Made by a program: the position numbers and the translations under genes
Part shown: positions 1-8,704 of the stretch, piece after piece
Layout: each line of letters begins with the position of its first letter
Position numbering within the stretch: the stretch's first letter is position 1
Notes under the pieces: generated by a model
What the model was told of the DNA's origin: nothing
The model's input: the letters and a program-made list of their open reading frames with translations, nothing else
Database searches by the model: none
Source of the DNA: Candidatus Handelsmanbacteria bacterium
GTDB lineage: Bacteria > Latescibacterota > UBA2968 > UBA8231
DNA length: 49,182 nt
Assembly (NCBI GenBank): GCA_016867395.1
Contig: VGJS01000029.1
Span: forward strand, 1 to 49,182
Reading direction: 5' to 3'

Positions 1-2028
1 GCCCGTCGCCTCCGCAACTGCCTCAAGGATCTGGAGGCCAGGGGGGAGGTCGCGGTGGTCGCCTTCAGCCCCGAGGGGCGCCAGTTGTTGCAGCGCTGCG
101 GGGTGCCCTTCCGGCAGGTGGTGGATTTCGCCGACAGCCCGGACGAGTTCGACCTGACCGGGGCGGCCATCCGCGAACTCAACGATTACTCGCAGCGGCA
201 GGTAGGGGGCAAACTCCTGGCCGAGTGGCTCAGCTACCGGGGCATCCCGCTGTGGGGCTTTGTCTCCCCCAATCTCTTCGCCGACGTCAATACCCTGCTC
301 AAATCCATCACCATCCTCGGGAAGATCCTCAGCCGCACCCAGCCCACCGCCCTGGTGGGGCTGGCCACCGATAGCCTGCCCCCCTGGTTGAACTACCTGC
401 GGGGGGTGGCCAAGGAGCCGGTGCTGATCGACCGCCTCGCAAGGCTGCTGTCCCAGCATCAGGGAATCACCTGGCTCCAGGTCCGTCCGAGGCTGCGGTT
501 GCGGCTGCGGCATCGGCTCGGCTTTCTCCTGGCCAAAGGCGTCGCCGCGCTCCGGGGCGGCATGGGCCTGATGGTGACGGCAACCCTGCTGCGGCGGGGC
601 CTGGCGCAGCTGGCCGATCTGCGGCGGCCCAGCCGCCGGGCGGTCGATGATCGCCCTCTGGTCCTATTCTTTTCCCATCTCAAGTACTGGCGGCGGGACT
701 ACAACCCCATCCTGAACCGGACGGCCTTCACTGACACGGCGATCTACCCGGTGGTGCAGCGTTTCCTTGAGGCGGGGCGTTTCCGCGTCGAGGCAGTGGA
801 CGGAAACTACAGCCTCCTGGGCGGGCCCTGGAGGCTGCTGGGCAAGCTCTTTGGCGACCGGCAGGTCTGCTGGCGGGTTTTCGATTCCTGGTATCCCCTG
901 TCCCGCCTGGGGGTCTGCAAAAGGGCCCTGAGGGAGGCGGAGAAAGTGCTGGAAAGAGGCTCGGAGTTGGGTGGGGTATTTTCCTGGCAGGGCATGGAGT
1001 TGGGCAGATTTTTCCTGCCGCGCCTGGAGTTCATCATCCGCGACTATCTGTGGAAGAGCGCCTGCTGGCTGGAGGCGGCCCAGCGCCTGGTCGGGGCGCG
1101 GCGTCCTGCCGCCCTGGTCCTCACCTACGAAACCGGCACCCTCAGCCGGGCCCTCGTCCACGCCTGCCGGGTGGCGGGGGTCCCCACGCTGGGGCTGCAA
1201 CACGGGGCCTTCTCCGCCGCCACCGACGATTACGTGAAGGCGCCCCACAACCACCTGGCCTGTTTCACCCCGGACCTGACCGCGGTCTGGGGCGAGCGTT
1301 TTCGCCAGGTGATGCTGGGGGAAAGCGCCTACCGGGAGGAGGAGGTGGTGGTGACGGGAAACCCGCGCATGGACTTCCTGTTCAGGGCACGCTCTTTGCT
1401 TGACAAGGAGGTGCTCTGTCGCAAGTACGGGCTGGACCCTGGGCGCCGCCTGGTGCTGGTGGCCCCCACCGAGACCATCGGCCGCACCCGGCACCTGGCC
1501 AAGGAGCGCTTCTTTGCCGCAGCCCTCACCGCCCAGGGGGCATTGGGGGATTGCCAGTGGGTGGTCAAGCTCAAGCCCGGCGCCGACAGCAAAGGGTATT
1601 ACCAGGAAATGCTCCGCCAGGCCGGCAGCCCGGGCATGGTGCTGACCGAGGAAGACCTCTACCCGCTGCTGGTGGCCGCCGAGGTGGTGGTGACACCGCC
1701 CTCCAGCATCGCCATCGAGGCGCTGATCGTCGGCAAACCCGTGGTTTACGTAGTCTTCGCCGACGCCGAGGACTATTTCCCCCACCTCACCCAGCTCCAG
1801 GCGGTGATCCCGGTTCACGACCCCGCCGAGTTGGCCGCGGCCATCCAGGGGGCGCTGGGGATGGGGGGCTTCAGCCAGCTTTCGCCGGAAAAAATGAACG
1901 AACTGCTCGAGGCAGAAAACCACCAACCCGACGGCAAGGCCGCGCTGCGGGTGATGGGAGTGGTCGAGGAACTGGTGGACCGCCCCAGGTTCCCGGCAAG
2001 GAACCGCGCCACGGCGGCAAGCGCATGA
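1..2028 (+). CDS. GT-B-fold glycosyltransferase-like protein, 5' partial
   Basis: The reading frame is open from base 1. The in-frame GTG at 55 sits inside a continuous protein-like stretch, so the true start probably lies left of the window. The C-terminal third resembles GT-B transferases of the capsule, CDP-glycerol-transferase and polysialyltransferase kind. It shows a LGLQHGAFS motif near base 1190, a VVVTGNPRMD strand near 1350, LVLVAPTE near 1450 and a PPSSIAIEAL donor-site-like motif near 1700. The N-terminal half is less recognisable. It is followed 7 bases later by the radical SAM gene, in a glycan locus, so a cytoplasmic role in surface-sugar transfer is likely. The hydrolysing UDP-GlcNAc 2-epimerases share this fold, but at more than 670 residues the protein is too long for one. 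Donor and acceptor cannot be read from the sequence. Confidence 0.7.
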   Translation, partial: ARRLRNCLKDLEARGEVAVVAFSPEGRQLLQRCGVPFRQVVDFADSPDEFDLTGAAIRELNDYSQRQVGGKLLAEWLSYRGIPLWGFVSPNLFADVNTLLKSITILGKILSRTQPTALVGLATDSLPPWLNYLRGVAKEPVLIDRLARLLSQHQGITWLQVRPRLRLRLRHRLGFLLAKGVAALRGGMGLMVTATLLRRGLAQLADLRRPSRRAVDDRPLVLFFSHLKYWRRDYNPILNRTAFTDTAIYPVVQRFLEAGRFRVEAVDGNYSLLGGPWRLLGKLFGDRQVCWRVFDSWYPLSRLGVCKRALREAEKVLERGSELGGVFSWQGMELGRFFLPRLEFIIRDYLWKSACWLEAAQRLVGARRPAALVLTYETGTLSRALVHACRVAGVPTLGLQHGAFSAATDDYVKAPHNHLACFTPDLTAVWGERFRQVMLGESAYREEEVVVTGNPRMDFLFRARSLLDKEVLCRKYGLDPGRRLVLVAPTETIGRTRHLAKERFFAAALTAQGALGDCQWVVKLKPGADSKGYYQEMLRQAGSPGMVLTEEDLYPLLVAAEVVVTPPSSIAIEALIVGKPVVYVVFADAEDYFPHLTQLQAVIPVHDPAELAAAIQGALGMGGFSQLSPEKMNELLEAENHQPDGKAALRVMGVVEELVDRPRFPARNRATAASA

Positions 2029-2035
2029 GGACAAG

Positions 2036-3124
2036 ATGAAGGGCGAATCCTCCCTCTACTCCCGCACCGACCAGACCCGGGTGTCCCAGCTGCTGGCCCG
2101 TCGGGACATCCACGAGGTGCTGACCGACCTGATCGGGCCACAGTTTGCCCGTTACCGCCAGCGCTGGGACCGGGCTCAGCGCTTCGAGGAGGAGTTGCCC
2201 TACCCCCTCCACGTGGACCTGGAGCTGAGCTTTGCCTGCAATCTGCGCTGCCCCATGTGTATTATGTCCCTGCCCCGGCAGGAGTTGCGGCGCTGGGGGG
2301 ACCCGCGGGTGAAGATGACCCTGGAGACGGCCAAGCGCATCATCGACGAGGGGGTGCGCCAGGGCCAGGCCAGCCTGGGCCTCAATGGCACCAACGAGCC
2401 CCTGCTCACCCCGTACCTGGCTGAGATCATCGAGTACGCCAAGTCCCAGGGCATGCTCGACATCATGTTCAACTCGAACGCCTCGCTGCTGACCGAGGAA
2501 CTCAGCCGGCGCCTGCTCGACTCGGGGCTGACGCGGATCATGTTCTCGCTGGACGCGGTGACCCCCCAGACCTACGACCAGATCCGCATCGGTTCGGACT
2601 TCCACAAGGTGATGGCCAACATCGACACCTTCCTGCGCCTCAAACGCGAGAAAGGCTCGATCCTGCCCCTGGTCCGCGTCAGTTTCGTCAAGATGAGCAT
2701 CAACGAGCACGAACTGCCCGCCTTCCTCGACCACTGGGTCGAGCGGGTGGACTTCATCTCGGTGCAGCAGTACGGCAACCCCTTCCAGGGGCAGGGCAAG
2801 GGCGAGAAGGAGGCCCTGCGGGCCCAGGCTCTCGACTTCCAGTTCGAGGAGTACTTCCGCTGCCCCCAGCCCTGGGTGCGCGCCCTGGTGCGCAACGACG
2901 GCAGGGTGGTGCCCTGTTGCGCTTTCATGGGCATGAAGTTCGAACTGGGCAATATCTTTGAGCAAAGCCTCAAGGAGATCTGGCAGAGCCGGCAGTGGCG
3001 CGACCTGCGGCAGTTGCACCGGGAGGGGCGCTTTGCCCAGGAGCCGATCTGCAAGGAGTGCAAGGAGAGTCGGGACGGGGAGTACGAAGATCTCTTGTCC
3101 ATAGGCGCGGCCACCGGGGCCTAA
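2036..3124 (+). CDS. Radical SAM/SPASM domain protein
   Basis: This 362-residue protein has a canonical radical SAM CxxxCxxC cluster at C68, C72 and C75 (CNLRCPMC). It is followed by a partial TIM-barrel pattern with NGTNEPLLTP and MFSLDAVTPQTYDQIR. The C-terminal part has a SPASM-type auxiliary cluster region, with VVPCCAF, then LGNIFEQSLKEIW, then CKEC. It should bind one SAM-cleaving [4Fe-4S] cluster and probably one or more auxiliary clusters in the cytoplasm. Its position between a glycosyltransferase and a methyltransferase suggests it modifies a sugar or a glycan-linked molecule. Many SPASM enzymes instead act on peptides, and no precursor peptide gene is visible here. The substrate is unknown. 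Confidence 0.82.
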   Translation: MKGESSLYSRTDQTRVSQLLARRDIHEVLTDLIGPQFARYRQRWDRAQRFEEELPYPLHVDLELSFACNLRCPMCIMSLPRQELRRWGDPRVKMTLETAKRIIDEGVRQGQASLGLNGTNEPLLTPYLAEIIEYAKSQGMLDIMFNSNASLLTEELSRRLLDSGLTRIMFSLDAVTPQTYDQIRIGSDFHKVMANIDTFLRLKREKGSILPLVRVSFVKMSINEHELPAFLDHWVERVDFISVQQYGNPFQGQGKGEKEALRAQALDFQFEEYFRCPQPWVRALVRNDGRVVPCCAFMGMKFELGNIFEQSLKEIWQSRQWRDLRQLHREGRFAQEPICKECKESRDGEYEDLLSIGAATGA

Positions 3125-3139
3125 CGGAGGAGTCTGTTC

Positions 3140-4069
3140 TTGGAGATCCTGAAGGAGTTTCTCAGCGCCTTCTGGCTGCGGCCGGAGGTGGCGCTCATCA
3201 AAACCCACGAGTACCTGGCCTTGCAGCAGTTCGCCCTCGACGAGCCCAGCGCCGACGTGGGCTGTGGGGACGGCATCTTCAGCTTCATCGCCGCCGGCGG
3301 GCGCTTTGGGCCTGGTTTCGACATGTACCAGAACGTGGCCTTCACCGAGCGCTTCTTCCAGGGGGTCGACGTGTTCGACCACTTCGACCCCGAGCGCTTT
3401 CGCATGGAGATCACCGCCTACCCCACCCGGCAGATCACCTACGGCATAGACCACAAGGCGACCCTGCTGGAGAAGGCCAAGCCCTTGCGCCTCTACCAGA
3501 ACACCATCGTCGCCGACGCCAACCATGGCATCCCCCTTCCCGAGAACAGCCTGCGCACCGTCTTCTGCAACATCATCTACATCCTCGAAAACCTGGACCG
3601 CCTGCTGGCCGAGATGCGCAGGGTTCTGCAGGATGGGGGGCGCATCGTCCTGCAGTTGCCGGAGAAAAGGGCCGAGGAGGTGATGATCTACCACCTCCAC
3701 GCCAAACACGGCTGGGAGTGGGCCCGGCTCATCGACCGAAACAAGTACGCCACCACCTATCCGGCCTACCACCGCCACGAGCGGAGCTACTGGGACGAGA
3801 AGATCCGCGTCGCCGGCCTGAAGGTCGTCCAAGAGGTAGACCTGCGCCCGGACCTGGTACATGTGATGTGGGATATCGGCTTGCGCCCGCTCTTTCCCGC
3901 CTTCATGGAGATGTACCGGCGCCTGGCCCCGACCGACCGGGGTGAGGTGAAGCGGGTCTGGGTAGACACCCTGGCCGAGGTGCTGGCCCAGTTCTGCGAG
4001 CCCAAGTGGATGTACACCGACCTGGGGTGCAAGCCTACCTACCGGATGGTGGCCCTGGAAAAAGCCTGA
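3140..4069 (+). CDS. Class I SAM-dependent methyltransferase
   Basis: This 309-residue protein has a SAM-binding motif I near residues 38-45 (ADVGCGDGIFSF). A later motif, VFCNIIYILENLDRLLAEMRRVL, is interrupted here as VFCNIIYILEN plus LLAEMRRVLQDGG and is typical of Methyltransf_11-type enzymes. The start is a TTG at 3140, chosen because GGAGG lies at 3126-3130 with a 9-base spacing and no ATG occurs before the motif I region. The stop overlaps the next start in a TGATG arrangement. It probably methylates a sugar or glycan intermediate in the cytoplasm, but the acceptor is not evident. Confidence 0.75.
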   Translation: MEILKEFLSAFWLRPEVALIKTHEYLALQQFALDEPSADVGCGDGIFSFIAAGGRFGPGFDMYQNVAFTERFFQGVDVFDHFDPERFRMEITAYPTRQITYGIDHKATLLEKAKPLRLYQNTIVADANHGIPLPENSLRTVFCNIIYILENLDRLLAEMRRVLQDGGRIVLQLPEKRAEEVMIYHLHAKHGWEWARLIDRNKYATTYPAYHRHERSYWDEKIRVAGLKVVQEVDLRPDLVHVMWDIGLRPLFPAFMEMYRRLAPTDRGEVKRVWVDTLAEVLAQFCEPKWMYTDLGCKPTYRMVALEKA

Positions 4070-4779
4070 TGCGCCCGCGGATTGGGGTGATCGTCCAGGC
4101 CCGCATGGGTTCGCATCGCCTGCCCGGCAAAGTGCTGCGCCAGGTCGCCGGCAAACCCCTCCTCGCATACCTGCTGGAACGGTTGCGGCGCTGCGAGGCG
4201 GCGGCGGAGTTGGTTGTCGCCACCTCCCGCCAGGAGGAGGACCAGCCCGTGGCCCGCTTCTGTGAAGAAGGCGGGGTCGCCTGCTTTCGCGGGGACCTCG
4301 ACGACGTAGCCAGCCGTTTCGTGGCGATCTCCCAGGACCGGGGGCTCGACGCCTTTGTGCGCCTCAGCGGCGACAGCCCCCTGCTCGACACCGCCCTGGT
4401 CGAGGAACGGGTCGGGTGTTTCCGCGCCGGCGGCTTCGATCTGGCGACCAACGTCTTTCCCCGGACCTTCCCCACAGGACAGTCGGTCGAGGTGGTGCGC
4501 TGCGAAGCGTACCGGCGGGCCTATGCCCGGATCAGCGAGGCGGCCGACCGCGAACACGTTACCTCCTTCCTCTACCGCCACCCCGATGAGTACGCCATCA
4601 CCAACCTGGCCGCCCCGGAGGATCTGACCGGGGTGCGCCTGACGGTGGACACCCCAGAGGACCTGGAGCGCTTCGCCGCGCTGGTCGGGCGGATGGAGCG
4701 ACCCCACTGGCAGTACGGCCTTGCCGAGGTGGTTGGGCTCTATCGCCAGATGGCGCCCAACCCGGAAGTGGTCCGATGA
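4069..4779 (+). CDS. spsF: SpsF-like cytidylyltransferase (CTP_transf_3)
   Basis: The protein has 236 residues from the ATG at 4069, which overlaps the upstream stop by one base. The N-terminus IGVIVQARMGSHRLPGKVL is the nucleotide-binding signature of the CMP-sugar synthetase/SpsF family. It is followed by FRGDLDDVASRF and by FVRLSGDSPLLD, which carries metal-binding acidic residues. Family members transfer CMP from CTP to an acidic or amino sugar. With a NeuB-type synthase in the same operon, the natural reading is activation of a nonulosonic acid or a related sugar. SpsF-type proteins are, however, less well characterised than NeuA, PseF or LegF. An upstream in-frame GTG at 4006 lies inside the methyltransferase and is not preferred. 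Confidence 0.82.
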   Translation: MRPRIGVIVQARMGSHRLPGKVLRQVAGKPLLAYLLERLRRCEAAAELVVATSRQEEDQPVARFCEEGGVACFRGDLDDVASRFVAISQDRGLDAFVRLSGDSPLLDTALVEERVGCFRAGGFDLATNVFPRTFPTGQSVEVVRCEAYRRAYARISEAADREHVTSFLYRHPDEYAITNLAAPEDLTGVRLTVDTPEDLERFAALVGRMERPHWQYGLAEVVGLYRQMAPNPEVVR

Positions 4780-5783
4780 GCCAGGTGCGGGTAGGGGTCA
4801 TCGGCCTGGGGGTGGGGCGGGAGCACGCGGCGGGCTTTGCCCGCATCCCGGGGTGCCGGGTGCAGGTGCTCTGCGACCTGTCGGCCGCCACCCTCCAAAA
4901 GGTGGGCGGCCAGTTTCCCGGCGCCCGCCTGACGCGGGAGGCCGGGGAGGTGTTGGCGGCGGCGGACGTGGACCTGGTCTCCATCGCCACCTACGACGAC
5001 ACCCACGCGCCCCTGGTGGTGGGAGCATTGGAGCGGGGCAAACACGTCTTTGTCGAGAAACCCCTGTGCTGCGACCCCGCTGAACTGGCCCAGATCCGCC
5101 GGGCCTGGGAGGGGGCCGGAGGGCGTCTGCAACTGGCCGCCAACCTAGTGTTGCGCTCCGCGCCCCTGTACCTGTGGCTGCGGGAGCGGGTCCGTGCCGG
5201 GGACTTTGGCCGGCTCTACGCCTTCGACGGGGAGTACCTCTACGGGCGGCTGCACAAGATCACCGAAGGCTGGCGCGGCCAGGTCGAGGGGTACTCGGTG
5301 ATGGCCGGGGGGGGCATCCATCTTCTGGACCTCTTCCTCTGGCTGACCGGGGAGCGGCCGGGGCGGGTATGCGCGGCGGGGAATCACATCGCCACCGAGG
5401 GCACCGGCTTCCGCTATGACGATTTCGCCGCCGCCACCTTTGAGTGCCCCTCTGGAGTGGTTGCCCGCATCGCCGCCAATTTCGGCTGCGTCCATCCCCA
5501 CCAGCACGTGGTGCGCGTTTTCGGCACTGAAGCTACCTTTGTTTATGACGACGCCGGAGCGCGCTGGCATCGCTCGCGGGATCCGCAGGCGGGCGCCCAG
5601 CCCCTGGACCTGTCGCCGCGGCCCGAAACCAAAGGCCAACTGCTGCCCTGCTTCGTGGCCGCCGTCCGCGGCGGGAGAGACCTGGGCGCGGAGACCCGGG
5701 CCTGTTTCGACACCCTCAGCGCGGTTTTTGCGAGCGACGCTGCCCGCCAGACCCGCACCTGGAAGGACATCGTCTACCTATGA
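4776..5783 (+). CDS. Gfo/Idh/MocA-family NAD(P)-dependent sugar oxidoreductase
   Basis: This 335-residue protein has an N-terminal Rossmann motif (VGVIGLGVGREHAAGF, residues about 6-21). The family signature VFVEKPLCCDPAEL follows, where the EKP lysine is the usual catalytic residue, and after it comes a C-terminal alpha/beta domain containing GGGIHLLDLFLWL. Members oxidise or reduce hydroxyl or keto groups of nucleotide sugars or free sugars using NAD(P). In this operon it may oxidise a sugar ring before the amination done by the next gene, as in other nonulosonate and aminosugar pathways. It overlaps both neighbours by ATGA, which favours co-translation. Substrate and stereochemistry are unknown. 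Confidence 0.85.
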   Translation: MSQVRVGVIGLGVGREHAAGFARIPGCRVQVLCDLSAATLQKVGGQFPGARLTREAGEVLAAADVDLVSIATYDDTHAPLVVGALERGKHVFVEKPLCCDPAELAQIRRAWEGAGGRLQLAANLVLRSAPLYLWLRERVRAGDFGRLYAFDGEYLYGRLHKITEGWRGQVEGYSVMAGGGIHLLDLFLWLTGERPGRVCAAGNHIATEGTGFRYDDFAAATFECPSGVVARIAANFGCVHPHQHVVRVFGTEATFVYDDAGARWHRSRDPQAGAQPLDLSPRPETKGQLLPCFVAAVRGGRDLGAETRACFDTLSAVFASDAARQTRTWKDIVYL

Positions 5784-6937
5784 GCGAAGCGCGCACCATC
5801 CCCTTTGCCCGGCCCTGGGTCGAGGAAGGGGACCGCCAGGCGGTGATGGCGGTGCTAAAGGGGGACGTGCTTACCCACGGCCCCCAGGGCAAGGCCCTGG
5901 AGGAGGAGTTTGCGGCCTTTCTCGGCGGCGGGGCCCACTGCGTTTCCACCAGCTCGGGCATGGCCGCCCTGCACCTGAGCTACTGGCAGTTGGGCATCGG
6001 GCCGGGGGACGAGGTCCTGGTCGCTGCCCAGACCCACACCGCCACGGCCCACGCGGTGGAGGTGGTGGGGGCGCGGCCGGTGTTCGTGGACTGCGATCCG
6101 GCCACCGGCAACCTCACTCCCGAGGGGTTGGAGGCCGCCCTCACCCCGCGGACCCGGGCCATCGGCCTAGTCCATTTCCTGGGGGTGCCCTGCGACATGG
6201 AGGGTATCATGGATCTGGCCCGGCGGCGCGACCTGCGGGTCATCGAGGACTGTGCCCTGGCCGTGGGCAGCCGCTTCGGCGGCACCCACGTGGGCCTCTA
6301 CGGCGATGCGGGTTGTTTCTCCTTCTACCCGGTGAAACACCTCACCACCGGAGACGGGGGCATGTTCATCACCCACCGCGCCGAACTGGCCGCGCAAGTG
6401 CACAAGGCCCGCGGCTTCGGGGTGGACCGCACCTTCGCCGAGCGCAGCGTGCCGGGCATGTACGACGTGCCTACCCTCGGCCTGAACTACCGCATGAGCG
6501 ACATCAACGCCGCCCTGGGCCGCTCCCAGTTGCGGCGGGTGGGGGAGGTCCTGGCCCGCCGCCGGCGGAACTTCGACCACCTGAGCGGGCTCCTGGCGGG
6601 CCTGCCCGGGGTGTCCACCCTGGGGGCCAGGGACGAGCGGGGTTCCAACAGCCATTACTGCCTGTGCGCGGTGCTGGAGGGCGACCTGGCCGGGCGGCGC
6701 GACCGGGTGATCGCCGGCCTGAACCGGCGCGGGGTGGGCACCAGCATCTACTACCCCCACCCGGTCCCCAGGCTGAAGTACTACCGCCAGAAATACGGCT
6801 ATGCCCAGGGCGCCTTTCCTGGAGCCGAGAGGATCAGCGACCAATCCATCTCACTCCCCGTGGGACCGCACCTGGGCGAGGAGGAGGTCGAGTACATCGG
6901 CGCGGTTTTCGCGCAGGTTATCCGGGAGGAGCAGTGA
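5780..6937 (+). CDS. DegT/DnrJ/EryC1/StrS-family PLP-dependent sugar aminotransferase
   Basis: This 385-residue protein has the usual family length. The PLP-binding lysine is K186, in FSFYPVKHLTTGDGG. Upstream lie CVSTSSGMAALHLSY, the phosphate and cofactor loop, and VIEDCALAVGSRF, which carries the aspartate that contacts the PLP ring nitrogen. The family aminates keto-sugars attached to nucleotides, generally using glutamate. The adjacent oxidoreductase, epimerase/dehydratase and acetyltransferase genes suggest successive ketone formation, amination and N-acylation. It overlaps the upstream gene by ATGA and is separated from the next ATG by one base. Confidence 0.88.
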   Translation: MSEARTIPFARPWVEEGDRQAVMAVLKGDVLTHGPQGKALEEEFAAFLGGGAHCVSTSSGMAALHLSYWQLGIGPGDEVLVAAQTHTATAHAVEVVGARPVFVDCDPATGNLTPEGLEAALTPRTRAIGLVHFLGVPCDMEGIMDLARRRDLRVIEDCALAVGSRFGGTHVGLYGDAGCFSFYPVKHLTTGDGGMFITHRAELAAQVHKARGFGVDRTFAERSVPGMYDVPTLGLNYRMSDINAALGRSQLRRVGEVLARRRRNFDHLSGLLAGLPGVSTLGARDERGSNSHYCLCAVLEGDLAGRRDRVIAGLNRRGVGTSIYYPHPVPRLKYYRQKYGYAQGAFPGAERISDQSISLPVGPHLGEEEVEYIGAVFAQVIREEQ

Positions 6938-6938
6938 G

Positions 6939-7979
6939 ATGAAGGGCGAACTTGCCGGCAAGCGCATCGTGCTCATCGGGGGGGCCGGTTTCATCGGCCA
7001 CAACCTGGCCCTGGCCCTGGCGGCCGAAGGGGCGCGGGTGGACATCATCGACGGCCTCCAGGTGAACAATCTGCTCTCCTTCACCACCCGCAACGAGGAG
7101 CAGCTCGACCGGGACCTGTACCTGCGCATCATCAGTGAAAGGCTCTCCCTGGTGAGCGCGGCCAACATCCCCCTGCACATCCAGGATTCGCGCGACTACC
7201 ACGGGCTTTCCCACCTGCTGGGGCAGCTCGACCCCCAGGTGGTGATCCATCTGGCGGCGGTTTCCCATGCCGGGCGCTCGAACAAGGACCCCTACAGCAC
7301 CTTTGACCACTCCCTGCGCACCCTGGAAAACGCCCTGGACTATGCCCGAGGCAAGGTGGAGCACTTCATCTTCCTCTCTTCGAGCATGGTGTATGGCAAC
7401 TTCCTCAAGGAGGAGGTGGACGAGGAGCATCCGCTCAATCCCATCGGCATCTACGGGGCGCTCAAGGTCGCCGGGGAGAAGATCGTCATCGCCTACCAGC
7501 AGGTTTTCAACCTGCCCTACACCATCATCCGGCCCTCGGCCCTCTACGGGCCGCGCTGCGTGAGCCGGCGGGTGGGGCAGATCTTCATCGAGAACGCCCT
7601 CCACGGACAGAAGCTGCGGGTGGACGGGGACGGCAGCGAGCGCCTGGACTTCACCTATGTGGACGACCTGGTCTACGGCATCGGCCTGGTGATCAAGAAG
7701 CCCGAGGCGCGCAACCAGGTTTTCAACCTCACCTACGGCAGCTCGCGATCCATCGGCGACCTACTGGCCATCCTCAGGGAGCACTTCCCGGACCTCCAGC
7801 TCGAGAACGTCGAGAGGGACAAACTTATGCCCTTCCGGGGCACCCTCAGCGTGCAGCGGGCCAGAGAACTGCTGGGCTACGCGCCTCAGAACCCCGTGGA
7901 GGTAGGCTTCCCCAAGTACATCCGGTGGTACCTGGAGCTGATGCGGCAGGTCGGCGAGGGCCAGGCAAGGGAGGGGTGA
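6939..7979 (+). CDS. Extended SDR NAD-dependent sugar epimerase/dehydratase
   Basis: The protein has 346 residues from the ATG at 6939, immediately after the aminotransferase stop. The N-terminal nucleotide-binding motif is IGGAGFIGHNLA. The catalytic YxxxK is in IYGALKVAGEK, with SSSMVYGN supplying the serine of the triad, and YVDDLVYGI is the usual downstream family motif. It acts on a nucleotide-sugar in the cytoplasm, either as an epimerase or as a 4,6-dehydratase. The sequence does not show the acidic catalytic pair clearly enough for me to decide between these. An in-frame start at 6801 would extend into the aminotransferase and is rejected. Confidence 0.87.
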   Translation: MKGELAGKRIVLIGGAGFIGHNLALALAAEGARVDIIDGLQVNNLLSFTTRNEEQLDRDLYLRIISERLSLVSAANIPLHIQDSRDYHGLSHLLGQLDPQVVIHLAAVSHAGRSNKDPYSTFDHSLRTLENALDYARGKVEHFIFLSSSMVYGNFLKEEVDEEHPLNPIGIYGALKVAGEKIVIAYQQVFNLPYTIIRPSALYGPRCVSRRVGQIFIENALHGQKLRVDGDGSERLDFTYVDDLVYGIGLVIKKPEARNQVFNLTYGSSRSIGDLLAILREHFPDLQLENVERDKLMPFRGTLSVQRARELLGYAPQNPVEVGFPKYIRWYLELMRQVGEGQAREG

Positions 7980-8704
7980 TGCGGCTCGACCCCGATCCCT
8001 GGCTGGGGGGCCTCTTCGGCTGCGCGGTTTACCGGGCCCACTGGTCCACCAAGGCCCCCAGCCCGGAGGCCCTGCGCCGGGTCGTCGGGGAGGGCACCGC
8101 TTTTGTCTACGCCAAGCTGCCGGTGAGAGAGGTGGAGGGGGTGGGCCAACTGACCGGGCTGGGTTTCAAGGTGGTCGACATCAATATTTCCTTTGAAGGC
8201 CCTCCGGCCGGGCCCCCGCCAAAGGGGCCGGCGGTGCGCCGGGCCGAAGCCGGGGATCGGGATGGGGTGCTGGCCATCGCCGAGTCCTGTTTCGAGTATT
8301 CGCGCTTCCACCTCGATCCACTCGTCGCCCCGGGGCTGGCCGACAGGATCAAGCGGGCCTGGGTGGAGAGCTACTTCGACAAGAAGCGGGGCGACCTGCT
8401 CCTGGTGGCCGAGCTCGACGGGCGGCCGGCGGGTTTCCTGGCGGGCCTGGTGGCCCCGGTGGGCGGCCGGCCAGGCTGGGTAATCGACCTGATGGGGGTG
8501 GACCGGGGGGCGCAGCGGCGGGGGGTCGGCGCCAGCCTGGTGCGCTGGTTCAGCCACCTGGCCTGTGGGCAGGCCGAGGTGATGGGGGTGGGCACCCAGG
8601 TGGCCAATACCCCTTCGATGGGGTTGTACGCCTCCTGCGGGTTTCGCCCCGCTGGGGCCGCGTACGTACTTCACGCCCACCTGCGAGAGGGAAAGGCGAG
8701 ATGA
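7979..8704 (+). CDS. GNAT-family N-acetyltransferase, WecD-like
   Basis: The protein has 241 residues from the ATG at 7979, which overlaps the upstream stop. The C-terminal half carries a GNAT core with IDLMGVDRGAQRRGVGASLV, the acetyl-CoA pyrophosphate loop, and ends with GLYASCGFRPAGAAYVLH. The N-terminal half, with a PWLGGLFGCAVYRA segment and then LGFKVVDINISFE, resembles the accessory domain of WecD-type dTDP-fucosamine acetyltransferases. It would N-acylate the amino group installed by the adjacent aminotransferase. Its ATGA overlap with the synthase gene fits a stepwise aminosugar pathway. The acyl donor and exact sugar are inferred. Confidence 0.8.
   Translation: MRLDPDPWLGGLFGCAVYRAHWSTKAPSPEALRRVVGEGTAFVYAKLPVREVEGVGQLTGLGFKVVDINISFEGPPAGPPPKGPAVRRAEAGDRDGVLAIAESCFEYSRFHLDPLVAPGLADRIKRAWVESYFDKKRGDLLLVAELDGRPAGFLAGLVAPVGGRPGWVIDLMGVDRGAQRRGVGASLVRWFSHLACGQAEVMGVGTQVANTPSMGLYASCGFRPAGAAYVLHAHLREGKAR

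Noticed and set aside
55..2028. Taking the GTG at 55 as the true start of the first gene
   Set aside because: The same frame is open and protein-like from base 1, so the gene is more likely truncated by the window edge.
1871..4168. Long - strand reading frame of 765 codons over the radical SAM and methyltransferase genes
   Set aside because: GC-rich DNA leaves long open frames on the opposite strand. The translation is rich in low-complexity Gly, Gln and His, has no domain pattern, and is overlapped by well-supported + strand genes.
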